This document shows positions 53,280-64,000 of a DNA stretch of 64,000 nt, piece by piece. Within the stretch, counting starts at the first letter, position 1. The number at the start of each line of letters is the position of its first letter. The stretch is from NCBI GenBank assembly GCA_963513935.1, contig OY740774.1, positions 29,159,949 through 29,223,948 on the forward strand, read 5' to 3'. The notes below the pieces were generated by a model. The model searched no databases. It had not been told where the DNA came from and saw only the letters and a list, made by a program, of their open reading frames with translations. Made by a program: the position numbers and the translations under genes. This DNA is from Aphrophora alni (taxonomy: Eukaryota; Arthropoda; Insecta; Hemiptera; Aphrophoridae).

Positions 53280-53860
53280 TTTTAGCTCTGAAAAAATAAA
53301 TTTTGATTTTAAATTATAATAATATGGAATAATACAACTTCCTGGTCAAACTTGATTAAAATAACGCTAAAGTTTTTGTTGCTGTAATATTCTCTCCTAA
53401 TTATACTCTTTACAGTAAATTAAATTGTTTTGAATATTTGACAGGCTGTCATTTTCCATTGGAATAAGACCTCTTTCTATTTGGGTCGTTATTTTCTACT
53501 ACACAAGACTAATGGTTTTTTAGGGGTGACTAAAGCATTTTAAACTTTAAAACCTTTCAAATATTACCTCTTTTAAAGTTCTTGTTTAATTAATAGAAAT
53601 AACTGCTCAAATAATTACAGCAAACTCTGTCTTGCAGTTTTGTTCAACTTTGACCAGTTTAATTTTAAAATTGTGTTCAGCAACAACCAATAATGATAAA
53701 ACTAACTTTTAGCATTTATGATATTTTACTTTAAATTTGATTTCTGAAAATATAAACTTTGAGTTAAAATAATTGTTTTAAGGTAATGGAACATCCTGAA
53801 TAAATTTTTATAAAATAACAGTAGGGTTTTTACCGTAATAATGTTGTCTCTTTATTATAT
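53280..53860 (+). repeat. Two diverged tandem units of about 450 bp
   Basis: CTCTGAAAAAATAAATTTTG, then GGAATAATACAACTTCCTGG, ATAACGCTAAAGTTTTTG recurs from about 53735 as TTCTGAAAATATAAACTTTG, GGAACATCCTGAATAAA, ATAACAGTAGGGTTTTT. The unit probably belongs to the same class as the ACACCCTGTATA elements at 18 kb. Confidence 0.4.
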
Positions 53861-53875
53861 TACCACGTTTATAGT

Positions 53876-53900
53876 CATATCTGTCTGTCTGTCTGTCTGG
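53876..53900 (+). repeat. Short (CTGT)n run
   Basis: Four to five CTGT repeats. Similar CTGTCTGTC words occur near 33700, 42000 (complement) and 57265, probably as part of old dispersed elements. Confidence 0.8.
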
Positions 53901-54187
53901 GTGGAATTTTGCAATCGAACTTAAACTAACTTCCCGATAAGCTAGAGACCTAAAATTTTGAACATAAGTCAGAATTGGATGACATTACAATATTCAGTTA
54001 GTTTCTTGTCTCTAAATTTGTTTAAACAACAGGTAATAAAAGGTAATATTTTGAATTTCAGACATTTTCAGCTAAACAGGATGTGAAATGCATTGGGAAT
54101 TTCCTATATATGTCCGTGTCAGAGTCTCATAAATATATACAAAACCGATTGAAATCTTTCACCCGGACATAAGACTAAAAAACAGAA

Positions 54188-54627
54188 AATAATAAATCAA
54201 ATAAAAATATTTTTTAACATACTACCTTTTTAAAACGGACTAAAAAGTATAAAATAGTTTTTCCTGACCCTTATACAATTTAGAGGGAGGATTGTTAGTG
54301 GCTATGAATATATTTGGAATACTTGGAGAGAAAAACGTGGGGCGCAGCCAATAAATAATACATGTAGACAATCCGGATGGATTCACAGCTAATTTCAGTG
54401 AATCGGAAATGAGATTCACTGAAATTTAATTTATTTACTCCTCCTTAACTATCATTAATTGCCTGGCCCCACGTTTTTCTCTCCAAGTATTCAAATTATA
54501 TCCATAGCCATTAACAATCCTCCATCAAAATTGTAGAACGGTCATGATAAATTATTTTATACTTTTTAGTCCGTTTTAAAAACGTGGTATGTTAAAAAAA
54601 AAAAAATTTTTGATTTATTTTTCTTAG
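54188..54627. mobile_element. Foldback (long inverted repeat) element of about 440 bp
   Basis: Arms of about 158 bp (54188-54345 and 54463-54625) are inverted copies with roughly 85-90% identity by eye. Examples are GGATTGTTAGTGGCTATG against CATAGCCATTAACAATCC, ACTTGGAGAGAAAAACGTGG against CCACGTTTTTCTCTCCAAGT, and CTAAAAAGTATAAAATAG against its complement near 54560. Within the central 117 bp a second small palindrome lies at 54392-54428 (TTTCAGTGAATC/GATTCACTGAAA). No open frame is present. It resembles a foldback/MITE-type element; no clear target duplication was found. Confidence 0.7.
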
Positions 54628-55224
54628 ATAAGATTCTGAAGAAAATTGAATATCTTGAAAATTTGACGGGCCGCAAATTTGAGTAAGAGAGTGACATCAC
54701 GTTTGGGCAGTTATTATCTATTTAACAAGACAGTTAAAAAGAGTTAATATTCCATAGGTATAAATTTGAATTTTTTTAGTTTCTCCACTAAAAGTCCATT
54801 TTGTGTAGGGATGTATTTACCTTATAGTGGGAACAAATGGAATTTGTTCACAAAAAACATTTCTAAAGTATAAACTTTCTAACTTTTCTGGTGTAAGAGT
54901 TAAATAACCATCCCGGGTATTTTTTTAAATAATCTGTATAGTATTTTGTCCTTTGAAAAAAAAAAAAAACTTATAAATACTCCTTGTTGTATACACAAGT
55001 AACGGTAAAATAAACAAGAAAAGAATGGAACATATTTTTGCTAATATTTAGTTTAATTGAAACTTATTCATAATACAACAGAAGATGATAAGATATATTT
55101 TCCTTGTCTAGTTTATAGTATTTTTAGACTCGCACAGTTTATATTTTCCCTCAACAAATCAACCTTATCATTCGGGCAAAATATTTGAGAAGAAGTGTTA
55201 TCATAAATTACAAAAAATTATAAC

Positions 55225-56250
55225 CTACAAAAGATTCCCCAAATATCTGACAACATTCAGGTCGTGCATGATAGTGCATGATATGTGACTATCTGATACG
55301 CCTTTCTTTATTAATAGATTAAAAGCAGTTTTTTGTTGTTCTGTCAAAACATCACCTCTTACAACTATACTGTAGTCACCGATAAATCCCACCCTTATTG
55401 ATCCTATCTCTTCATGAAGTACACTATAAGCACCAATCCAACCCCTACCCACATATATATGTCCATCACCGCCGATTAAAAAATTATAACTGATATCAAT
55501 CTCGTGCTTAATGTTGATATCCCGTTGTTGAATTTGTCTCACATTTTTAGAACAACTTTCTAAACTGTTGCAACTGCTTGTGTTTGTTTGTGTTATGGCT
55601 ATGATGGTTATTGAAAAATGATACCTATAAGGGTATTTGACATTCAATGGATTTGCACCCCATGCATCACGACTTACAAACTCTGTTGAATGTATTATGT
55701 TTGAATTAGTTGATCTATTATTATTCATAATAGACGTTTCATTTAGATTCACTTCTATATCCCAATCAAAAAACATAATAGTTATTAACAAAAATATCAA
55801 GATAATACCAATAAAAGTAACAGCAGATACTCTATAAAAACATTTTCGTTTTGTATCTACATGTAAGGTTTCCACCGGATTTACAACAGTTATATGCGAG
55901 GCAGTATATTTAGGTCCAATGTGATTCCTGTTTGACTTGTTTAAGTGTGTCAAACCGAACTGTGTTCCCATTGGAATCGAGTCAGTTTCAGACATACCAC
56001 TAGTTACATACGGCAAAACATCTTGTAAGCTGTGCGAGTCCACTGACGCTACATCATCTAAATCTTGTTCACTTTCTTCACTGACGGACGTTGACATAAC
56101 GTCAGTATTTTTAATCGTTACAAGTTCCATATTGTTTTTATCTTGACAATGTGCTTCAATATTTTGATGTGCTGAGGTGTTATCTGATAGGTTCAAAGTA
56201 GCTATCGAGTTTGGTGTTCCTTCTCGTGACAGATAAACTTGAGAGGACAT
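55225..56250 (-). CDS. Transmembrane peptidoglycan recognition protein (PGRP-LC/L-like), non-amidase
   Basis: The frame encodes 341 residues from the first ATG to a TAG stop. It stays open for 13 further codons upstream and beyond, without another ATG, so an upstream exon is possible. Residues 1-136 are Ser/Thr/acidic-rich and probably cytosolic. KRK at 134-136 precedes a hydrophobic segment at about 140-162, which predicts N-in/C-out topology as in insect PGRP-LC. Residues about 191-341 match a PGRP/amidase_2 domain: DAWGA (195-199), a Cys pair spaced as the conserved disulfide (C227, C233), SYNFLIGGDG ending near 263, then GRGW (268-271). The two His of the usual HHT motif are Thr-Gln (T220, Q221), and the C-terminal zinc Cys is absent; Y255 and H329 remain. 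It should therefore bind peptidoglycan rather than cleave it. The C-terminus ends about ten residues earlier than typical. Asn sequons lie at 170, 178 and 223. NHIGPKY (109-115), before the membrane segment, resembles the cryptic RHIM of PGRP-LC; this is inference. Confidence 0.85.
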   Translation of the reverse strand: MSSQVYLSREGTPNSIATLNLSDNTSAHQNIEAHCQDKNNMELVTIKNTDVMSTSVSEESEQDLDDVASVDSHSLQDVLPYVTSGMSETDSIPMGTQFGLTHLNKSNRNHIGPKYTASHITVVNPVETLHVDTKRKCFYRVSAVTFIGIILIFLLITIMFFDWDIEVNLNETSIMNNNRSTNSNIIHSTEFVSRDAWGANPLNVKYPYRYHFSITIIAITQTNTSSCNSLESCSKNVRQIQQRDINIKHEIDISYNFLIGGDGHIYVGRGWIGAYSVLHEEIGSIRVGFIGDYSIVVRGDVLTEQQKTAFNLLIKKGVSDSHISCTIMHDLNVVRYLGNLL

Positions 56251-56289
56251 TTCTATAGAACTGTCTTGACTACACTCTGACGATATCAA

Positions 56290-57305
56290 AGTGATTGTTG
56301 TATCAAACCCTTTAGGAATTTACAAATATTCGGTTGATAAAGTAGAGTCAATCAGAGATTTGTCACTGTTTTGAAATCATCACTCTCACTGAAGTATTTT
56401 TTATTTGCGTAAAGTGTTTCTACAATTACAAAGAACTTTTTTCTTCACTCTGGTAAAAATAAGATATTTTTGATGAGTATTTACAAAGTCTTAGGCATAA
56501 AGTTATAAAAGTAGAGTTATTGTTTTACTAATTTACTTAATAAAGCTTTCGAATCTTTTTTAGTAAAAAAAAAAAAAAAAAAAAAAAAATCGACGTATTC
56601 TCACTACACCATTGCTCCTTTTACTTAAAAAAAATCAATTTACAAGAAATAAATTAATCATACATGTGTAACTGTTCCCTTTAAGTATTGGCAATATTGG
56701 TACAAGTTTTCACTGCACGAATATATTTTCACTGTAAATCAACACCTGAAACAGAAAAGAAACACATGTGTGTAAATTACTTCTTAGACACTATTACAAT
56801 TATTTGCGATTTGTTTTAAATTATCAAAATAACTAACTACCTCTTAACATTATGCTTTTAGTTGTAATGAAAAGACGAAGTCATAGCCTATAGATAATAT
56901 TTAGATCTCGTGATACATTTTCCTTAATGTGTTTAGTAACTTTGAAGTATATTATATTTATGCTTAATAAAAAGAGCTTGTCAGTGAGAGTTGTTTTCTA
57001 CAATAAAACGCGAAGGTAGAGGTGAGCGTACACGCTTGTAAAAGGACCAGAGAATAAGAACTCTTACAATAGGTAGCGGGTTGTAAAATTTAGCTTTATT
57101 GGTGTCTTGGGTTTTTATGTTAATGGACGTCAATGCCAATGAACGAAGGAAGTTTTTTTTCATAAAGCTTCCACAACGTTAAGTCTTTTAAAATACTCAG
57201 CATACATTAAATTTTTTATGGTTCGTTGGTAAAAACCAAAAACTCTTATAATATCATGCGCGTGTCTGTCTGTCTATAAGTCGCAAAAAGATATAGACTT
57301 TCCCA

Positions 57306-57369
<64 letters not shown>

Positions 57370-58173
57370 ATGATTGATATGATATGATATGATATGATAT
57401 GTTGGTATTATTTAAAATAAACCAGAGTATGTTCGAAGGAAAACAACATAACCGTAAATATTTATTCTCATGAAGAAAAAGTTGTTGCAATATCCTGTGC
57501 ACAGATTGGAATTTTTAGAACTTGGCGTTTATTATTCTCGTTTAAAATTATTTAATAAACTTACGTAGATATAAAATAAAACAAAGTTGTTTCGAGAATT
57601 TTCGCGGATCATTCAGAAGATACCTTTTGAGTGGAGGAGTACCTCAGATCATAACCTCTGGGCACCTGGGATGGATTTTGAATTCAGGATGACGACTTAG
57701 ATAATTGATTAATACGAGATAACATGTATACATGGTTCACTGTGTCTTAATTTTTTTGTATTTTATACAATTTCTAACTTGTGTATTTGTTGTATTGTAT
57801 CTTGTGCATTCGTATTGTGTATTGTGACAGATGGGTATATTTGTATTTAAGGTATGACAACTCAATTGCATACCGTAGCACTGCTGCACTATGTTTGCCA
57901 TAAATGATCATAAATAAATGATAAATCATAATATATACGGTACTTCAAACTTTTGTTTATATTATTTGTATTGTCAAACATATAGGAAATATATAGCTGT
58001 TTAAAAAATAAACTTGGGGTTATTCAGATAACGAATCCATGTAACTATTAAGACGAAAATTAATACGTTGGCGCTAGACCAAACTTAAAGTTTCAGTTAT
58101 TATACCCTCTGACTTTAACAAGGTATGATCTAAATTAAAAAATATATATATTTGGATTTGAAATTAAATTATA
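56290..58173. other. Upstream region of the PGRP gene
   Basis: On the minus strand a good acceptor-like CTTTTCTGTTTCAG ends at 56746, 496 bp upstream of the ATG, so a 5' UTR exon is possible. A poly(A) run lies at about 56566-56590 on the plus strand. No confident promoter can be placed. Confidence 0.35.
57309..57400 (+). repeat. (AT)n followed by (GATAT)n microsatellite
   Basis: AT dinucleotides to about 57366 pass into TGATATGATATG pentamer repeats to 57400. Confidence 0.95.
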
Positions 58174-58272
58174 GAAAGGGGATTCTGAACATACCCTGGC
58201 TAACGCATCTGCTCTCTCATTTCCCTTGATACCTGAATGGCCAGGAACCCAGCTCACAGTGATCGTGAGCAT
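58174..58272 (-). pseudogene. Non-LTR retrotransposon RNase H domain fragment
   Basis: About 28 minus-strand codons read ITVSWVPGHSGIKGNERADA followed by LARV. The phrase W-V-P-G-H-x-G-x-x-G-N-E-x-A-D is the C-terminal active-site region of RNase H domains in non-LTR retrotransposons, with the catalytic His and Asp present. Nothing recognisable lies before or after, and the frame runs into AT-rich DNA. It is an isolated piece and cannot be linked by sequence to the reverse-transcriptase remnant at 49.4 kb. Confidence 0.75.
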
Positions 58273-59587
58273 ATATAAATTTTTTTTGTTTATAGAGAGT
58301 GTATTACTTTAAGGTTAAAATCTGTAATCGAGGTGATTTAGAACAATCATAACTAGATTTCCGTTCTATTTATTTTAAAGTATCGGCTCCATAGACTGTA
58401 TTTTACTATTACCACTACAAACAATAGTTCTATAGTACTTAAAACGCATACATTTAAATGTGTTACAACATTACATTTAATTGTTAAATATTAAAACTAT
58501 TTTAAACTTACCATTGGTCTGCCAATTAAGACTATGACCGAATTACCACTTTCACATTGATAAATTTAGCCTGATTTTGTGACACATAATTGAAAGGTTT
58601 TTGTCACAAATAAAACACTGTCCAAATCAACTGACAACTAAACAGACACAAATAACACTCTCAGAAGGAAATCAATGGTACATGAAGACTTGACAAAAAT
58701 ATTTAAATTAACAAATGATAAACAACCGACGAGATTGGACTTGGATAGAGGATATGTGTCAGCTGTGGTTTGAAACATATGACTGCGATAAGACCACTTC
58801 AAGTAGTTTAATGTCAAATATCAATCAAAAATTTGTTTTGTCAAAGCTGCAATATGAAATCAATATCACGGCTCTTTAGGAAACCGTGAGTTTTACTTAG
58901 TTTTGTATGAAGAGATAGAAATAGACATTTTGATAATATTGCTTGGCGTTAAATATCTTTTACCAACATCTGCATTAAGCGAAAGCTATTTATAAATACC
59001 TGACCTCAATCAATAATTATAATAGTTATTTTATTATTGTTCTTTATGTAGTCATTGGATGAGAGGTATTTTATTTAGTTACTCGTAGGAGGTATATTAA
59101 TTCATTTTATTCTTTCAAAAATGTTAGTATATTTATACGTATATGTACGTGACTGTTTTGTAAAATATAAAAATTATGCTGTATATTTAATGGTTTGTTT
59201 TGTATTGTAAATTTGTATATGTCTAAACCAATATATATCTGTTTTTCTGAGGATTTAAACAACATATAAGTAAAAAAAAACTCGTTTAATAGTTTCACAG
59301 TAAAAATATATTTTTGCATTTTAATTTCCGTCGATTATCTTTCCAATGACCTTGGCTTGATTGGAGAAAGAAGGAACTTGAGTTGAGGTTAGGTTTGTTT
59401 GACCACAGTGGTTAGGATTTTTGTGGTTATTCTCAGTGATAAGATTGCACTATATCGTCTGTTCCTTGATCAAATCAATAAGTTTGATCTTCATGTATTA
59501 TACACGTATATACTGAAACATATTTCTAAATTTACAATAATTCTACAAAATTATCAAGAGAACATAACATTTCGAAATTTTCATAGT

Positions 59588-59715
59588 AATCACAAATCGC
59601 TATTGTATCACTTTTAACTAAAGCGCACTCACCGATAAAAGAGGACTGTGGTTATACGATTGCACACAATAAACACAAAAATCTAGCAATAGCCATCCTC
59701 AATATTGGATGTGAG
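59588..59715 (+). repeat. Dispersed repeat R3, copy 2 (empty Tigger site)
   Basis: GTAATCACAAATCGCTATTG, CACTTTTAACTAAAG, CACTCACCGATAAAA and TAGCAATAGCCATCC parallel the copy at 13.4 kb. Sequence continues leftward through the TA without a transposon. Confidence 0.6.
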
Positions 59716-60851
59716 GATTCTTCCATACACTTGTAAAAACACTTTAAATAAAAAAGTAATTATTTTAATATACTAGTATACGATAATCATTTCGACTTAT
59801 ATTTATGTTATATGACTTCAGGAAACTGAAAAACCGATCCGTCCGTCCATCGTCATTTTCATCTGTACGTAAGCACGTTTTAAACCCTTACATCTCCAAA
59901 AAGTGTGATAAATGAAAATTCCGACATAGTCAAAATATTGAGACGAGCGTAACAAATGTAGGCGCCGTTACATGTGTGCAGCTTTGAGGTTTGCCAGTGT
60001 TGTAGAAAATCATTTTATGTTTTCCTAATAATATTGATATCACCTAACTTATCTTATATATATTTTATATACTGAGTAAGTAAAATCAAAACAAGAAAAT
60101 CGTAAATGTGGAACGACACATGAAGGGCACTGTATTGGTAAATATTACTTGAGGAGACTCTTCCACTTGCTGCCAATAAAGTGAACACGTGACCCTAAGG
60201 ATGGATGTTGTTGTCATTGTAACAAATTGTTATAAAACCTTCTCATTACTTGGTAGCATCCTCCCTTTACAGAGTTGATTATTACTGCTATTAATCCACC
60301 CCCTTGTTTAACAGCTGATTGCCACCTTAATGGCTCCAGTCTATCCTGTTATAAGAAAATTAAGGTAAATGTTCATCGTGTCCTTTTATGCTTAGAAACT
60401 ATTAAAAATACTGTATATTTTTATGGTAAAAAATCCGAGTTTAATTCTTGATAGAAACTGTTGATTTTAAACGTAAAATAGCTCTCTGTATATAACTCTT
60501 CCCCACCAGATTAGATTTTACAAGAATTAAAGTATTTTAATCAAGGAAGAAATAATTTGTACAAATAAATAATACGCAACTTTTTTGAGACCCATCAAAC
60601 GTTGAGCCTAAGCATAATTATATTATTTTACTTATGAAAACCTTGATTGAGATTATTAAGTAATTGGCTATTTCTACGTTGTGTGGTGTTATTTCGAATT
60701 GACTTTAAAAAAAAGTAGGGAAAAATATTCAGAGTCGTTAACTCCGATTTTTAGAGTTTTATTTTGACGGCGTCATTGGTCCAATTTCAACTTGGGACCG
60801 GTAACTTTCAGCCAGATAATTTTCAGTATATGGTGACCATTAAGTTGTATT

Positions 60852-61535
60852 CATTTTAATTTGATCAAAATCATTAAAGATAACAAATTAGATTTTAAGT
60901 TACGAACTCCAATATTTTAATTTGATCAAAATCATTAAAGATAACAAATTAGGTTCTAAGTTACGAACTCCAATATTTTAATTTGATCAAAATCATTAAA
61001 GATAACAAATTAGATTTTAAGTTACGAACTCCAATATTTTAATTTGATCATAATCATTAAAGATAACAAATTAGGTTTTAAGTTATGAACTCCAATATTT
61101 TAATTTGATCAAAATCATTAAAGATAACAAATTAGATTTTATGTTACGAACTGCAATATTTTAATTTGATCAAAATCATTAAAGATAAAAAATTAGGTTT
61201 TAAGTTACGAACTTCAATATTTTAATTTGATCAAAATCATTAAAGAGAACAAATTAGATATTAAGTTACGAACTCCAATATTTTAATTTGAACAAAATCA
61301 ATAAAGATAACAAATTAGATTTTAAGTTACGAACTCCAATATTTTAATTTGATCAAAATCATTAAAGATAACAAATTAGATTTTAAGTTACGAACCCCAA
61401 TATTTTAATTTGATCAAAATCATTAAAGATAACAAATTAGGTTTTAAGTTATGAACTCCAATATTTTAATTTGATCAAAATCATTAAAGATAACAAATTA
61501 GATTTTAAGTTACGAACTCCAATATTTTAAGTTGA
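60852..61535 (+). repeat. 61-bp minisatellite, 11 copies
   Basis: The unit begins ATTTTAATTTGATCAAAATC, continues ATTAAAGATAACAAATTAG and ends TTAAGTTACGAACTCCAAT. GATC (or its variant) recurs at 60863, 60924, 60985 and every 61 bp to 61473. After TTAG the sequence alternates between ATTTTAAG and GTTTTAAG in the first seven copies. Confidence 0.9.
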
Positions 61536-61809
61536 AAAAAGTCCTCAAAAGATGAGAAAAACATTCTCTAAACACCACGTTTTTTTCTATCACAATTTCC
61601 TAAGGCTGTAATATTCTGTGATTCCACTCTACTTGTTGGTACATGTAAGACGCAGTGTCGAGGTAACTAGGAGACGGAGGCTACCGGACGTTAACTCACC
61701 AGAAGGTAGCAAGAAGGTCTACACCAAAACGGTCTTTTAATGTGATATGTGTGATTTATGAATAATTTTAGTGTTTGACGACCTCGGACTAGTAATTTAA
61801 ATTAATATA

Positions 61810-61858
61810 CCTGTGTCTGAAGATGGGATAAAAGTCCCGAAACGCGTCACGACTACAA
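61810..61858 (+). repeat. Hammerhead-like motif, isolated copy F
   Basis: Core CTGAAGA (61817-61823) is followed by a short hairpin GGGA/TCCC, then GAAA (61839-61842) and CGCGTC. Only about three base pairs of stem I are possible (GT before the core, AC after GTC). The flanks do not match the other copies, so this is a distinct subfamily or a separate element. Confidence 0.45.
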
Positions 61859-62261
61859 AAAAGAGATCACTTGACGGAAACAAAGATAAGAAATTTTATT
61901 TTAAGATAATAGAGACTTGGATACTGAAAATGAATTAATTTCTAGATATATCCAGAATAGTATTTTATTAATACTAACCCAATAGAAAACTTTACTTTCG
62001 TTACTGTTCTTAATATTTCATGGCATAAGGAAACCTAAAAAGTGATCAATTTGTCACAATTCGTCAGTCTTTGTGGTGTCCAAGAAAATAAAGACATGAA
62101 GAAAATATTTAGTATTGGGAACTATATAGTGCTTACATAGAATCATATTCAAATTCAGAATAGTCAAAATGGCGGTTATTTTGAACATTTTTTATTCAGG
62201 TCTTGTATGGTTATAAAACACGGAATAAAATACAAATTTGTAAATTAATTCTGTCAAAAAT

Positions 62262-62490
62262 GTAATTTCGAAGTCTGACCATCCAATAAAATATGATATT
62301 CGTATAGTTACGAGATCCAGTAGGACCGAGTCACTGACCCGAGAGTAGCGAGTGGAGGCACCTTTATATATGTACATGTTCGAGGCCCACCTGAGCCGAG
62401 ACACTTACACGAACGAAAAATACTAGAGGTTTTTTAATATATACACATTTATGTGGCCCGTAATATACACAATTAAGAGGTTCACAAAAC
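62262..62490 (+). repeat. Dispersed repeat R5, copy 2
   Basis: TTCGTATAGT, CGAGTCACTGACCCGAG, GTAGCGAGTGGAGGCAC and AGGTTCACAAAAC parallel the copy at 840-1066. A 70-codon minus-strand frame here is a by-product of the repeat. Confidence 0.45.
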
Positions 62491-63354
62491 CTCTGTTTCC
62501 CCTGTTTTAAGTAAACTTAGTTTTCTGATTAGGTACAACTCTTGATCTTTTAGTACAAATTCACATTTTTAGAAGGCCCAAGAAAGTAACATTTTTGGGC
62601 TGGATAAGTACCAAGATATCGTCTAAATAGTAGAGAGAGTGATATTGTATTTTATAGTATTTAGAAATATAGATGGGCTGGTGAAAATAATGAAATAATT
62701 TTAATACAGTTTATTTATTGTGCAATTGAAAGTAATAGGTCGAAATCGTTTCAATTCAATAATCAATATTAGTATTATCAACTAAACAGCCAACAAATGA
62801 AGAATGTTTTACAATTTCGAAAAATGTAAACATTAAGGCTCGTCCAACATAACACGTCGCGTTGTTACAGGACACACTTTAAGCCCAGGTTTTGTAGTGT
62901 CTTCCATTTATTTCTTCATCCACAACCCTATTTAGGATAAACAATTTCAAATACAGGATGTGGAAACATTGAGTAAACAAACTTTAATACACTTTCAGCG
63001 CACGTATAGCCTAAATATGTATTATTGTGTTAAGTATATAATTTATACGTATTTTGATATCTAACAATATATAATAATAATCTATGTATGTTTTTTTCTC
63101 AAGACGGTCTAATACTAAAATTTAACATTACATTTTAGCAATAAATTCTATATAGTAATTAGAAGAATTATAATAAATCTTAGATTAAATTTAGAATCAC
63201 TCTGTTTTGAATATCTCGAAGAGTTTGACTCGTAGATAAATGTTACATATCTTCACAGTAACTTGCTTTATACTGCAGAGGAAAGTGTTCTATTTATCGG
63301 TTCGATGACCACTCAACTCTACTTTCTGTTTATGATTTGTTCATGTACCAAATA

Positions 63355-63426
63355 GCCGTGATCGTCTAGTGGTTAGGACATTGCGTTGTGGCCGCAATAA
63401 CCCAGGTTCGAATCCTGGTCACGGCA
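63355..63426 (+). tRNA. tRNA-His: tRNA-His (GTG anticodon)
   Basis: A complete cloverleaf can be drawn. The acceptor stem GCCGTGA (63355-63361) pairs fully with TCACGGC (63419-63425), and A at 63426 is the discriminator. The anticodon stem TTGCG/CGCAA encloses the loop TTGTGGC, with anticodon GTG at 63388-63390. The T arm CCAGG/CCTGG encloses TTCGAAT, which contains the B box. The D arm holds TAGTGGTTAGG, an A-box-like sequence. There is no intron and no encoded CCA, as expected for a eukaryotic nuclear gene. Residue G-1 is added after transcription in tRNA-His, so its absence here is normal. The sequence is intact and looks functional. Confidence 0.97.
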
Positions 63427-63433
63427 TGGTATA

Positions 63434-63438
63434 TTTTT
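63434..63438 (+). terminator. RNA polymerase III T-run terminator of tRNA-His
   Basis: Five T residues begin 8 nt after the tRNA discriminator base, the usual position and form of a pol III terminator. Confidence 0.75.
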
Positions 63439-63439
63439 A

Positions 63440-64000
63440 AACTAATTGAAAGTTATGTAGAAAAATAATAATTTTAATTTAATAAATATACGAAAATGTT
63501 ATAAAAATAATTAAGTTTATAAACTGCCTTTAAAATACAAATATTCTTACTTTACAAATGTGTCGGTAAAAATTCCCAACAAAATATATTTTCATCATAT
63601 CAAGTTATCAAAAATCCGATGATATTATGGATTTATCTAGTTACAAGCAAGGAAAAAATATACAGCTTCTTACTATTTACAAATGATGGCTTCACATTTA
63701 TTTAATATTAGCTGATGTGACTGGTGAAATCACACTCCAGGGAAAATGAGGAATGACTGTACCAAACAATAAAATATTTAGATTTGTAACTTCTAAATGA
63801 CTATAACGGTCTGTGAAAAAGTGAAACCATTAGAGCTATCGTCATTTACCAGAGATGCGAGAGATGAACTACACCAATAGTTGTAGGGCCAAAAAAGTTT
63901 TGCGATTAAAACCATTACGGGTTTTCAATATAAAATAAATTATTTATAATAGTATTGGTACTCGTAGTGCTTCGTTTCATCTCCTGTAACGATAGTTCGT
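63440..64000. other. Intergenic DNA after tRNA-His
   Basis: Nothing recognised. Confidence 0.6.

Noticed and set aside
55225..56289. Longer PGRP start at 56289
   Set aside because: The codon there is TTG. The first ATG in frame is at 56250, so the 13 extra codons would need an upstream exon.

Overview
The window looks like nuclear DNA of an insect or other arthropod. It is AT-rich and dominated by simple repeats and decayed transposons. It holds an arthropod-type eukaryotic tRNA-His gene and one membrane peptidoglycan recognition protein of the insect PGRP-L type. A hemipteran or a related large-genome insect is plausible, but the sequence alone does not fix the order. Gene density is very low: I can defend one protein-coding gene (55225-56250, minus) and one tRNA gene (63355-63426, plus). 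Nearly all other open frames are shadows of repeats or chance.

Layout. From 1 to 12 kb there is repeat-derived intergenic DNA with copies of several dispersed families (called R1, R5 and R6 here) and an imperfect 147-bp hairpin. From 12.1 to 15.8 kb there are two long GA tracts, a pogo/Tigger deletion remnant and a 2.1-kb minisatellite built from 78-bp and 72-bp units. From 18 to 25 kb there are diverged duplications (R7 and others), a possible exon, a 30-bp minisatellite and an AT-rich 67/54-bp array. From 27 to 38 kb there are further dispersed repeats (R1, R4, R6), a MULE-type transposase remnant and a 15-bp minisatellite. From 37 to 51 kb there are copies of a repeat family carrying a hammerhead-like motif. 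One of these is split by a retroposed insert with a target-site duplication, and another sits inside an R1 copy. A non-LTR reverse transcriptase remnant lies beside them. From 53 to 57 kb there is a long foldback and then the PGRP gene. From 58 to 64 kb there are a retrotransposon RNase H fragment, an 11-copy 61-bp array, another hammerhead-like motif and tRNA-His.

The two genes are unrelated in function. The PGRP would be a type II membrane receptor sensing bacterial peptidoglycan upstream of the Imd pathway. Its ectodomain has lost zinc-ligand residues, which fits a receptor rather than an amidase. The most unusual signal is the hammerhead-like family: the copies near 37.6 and 46.9 kb keep complementary stem I and stem II, but the CTGATGA core is changed to CTGAAGA.
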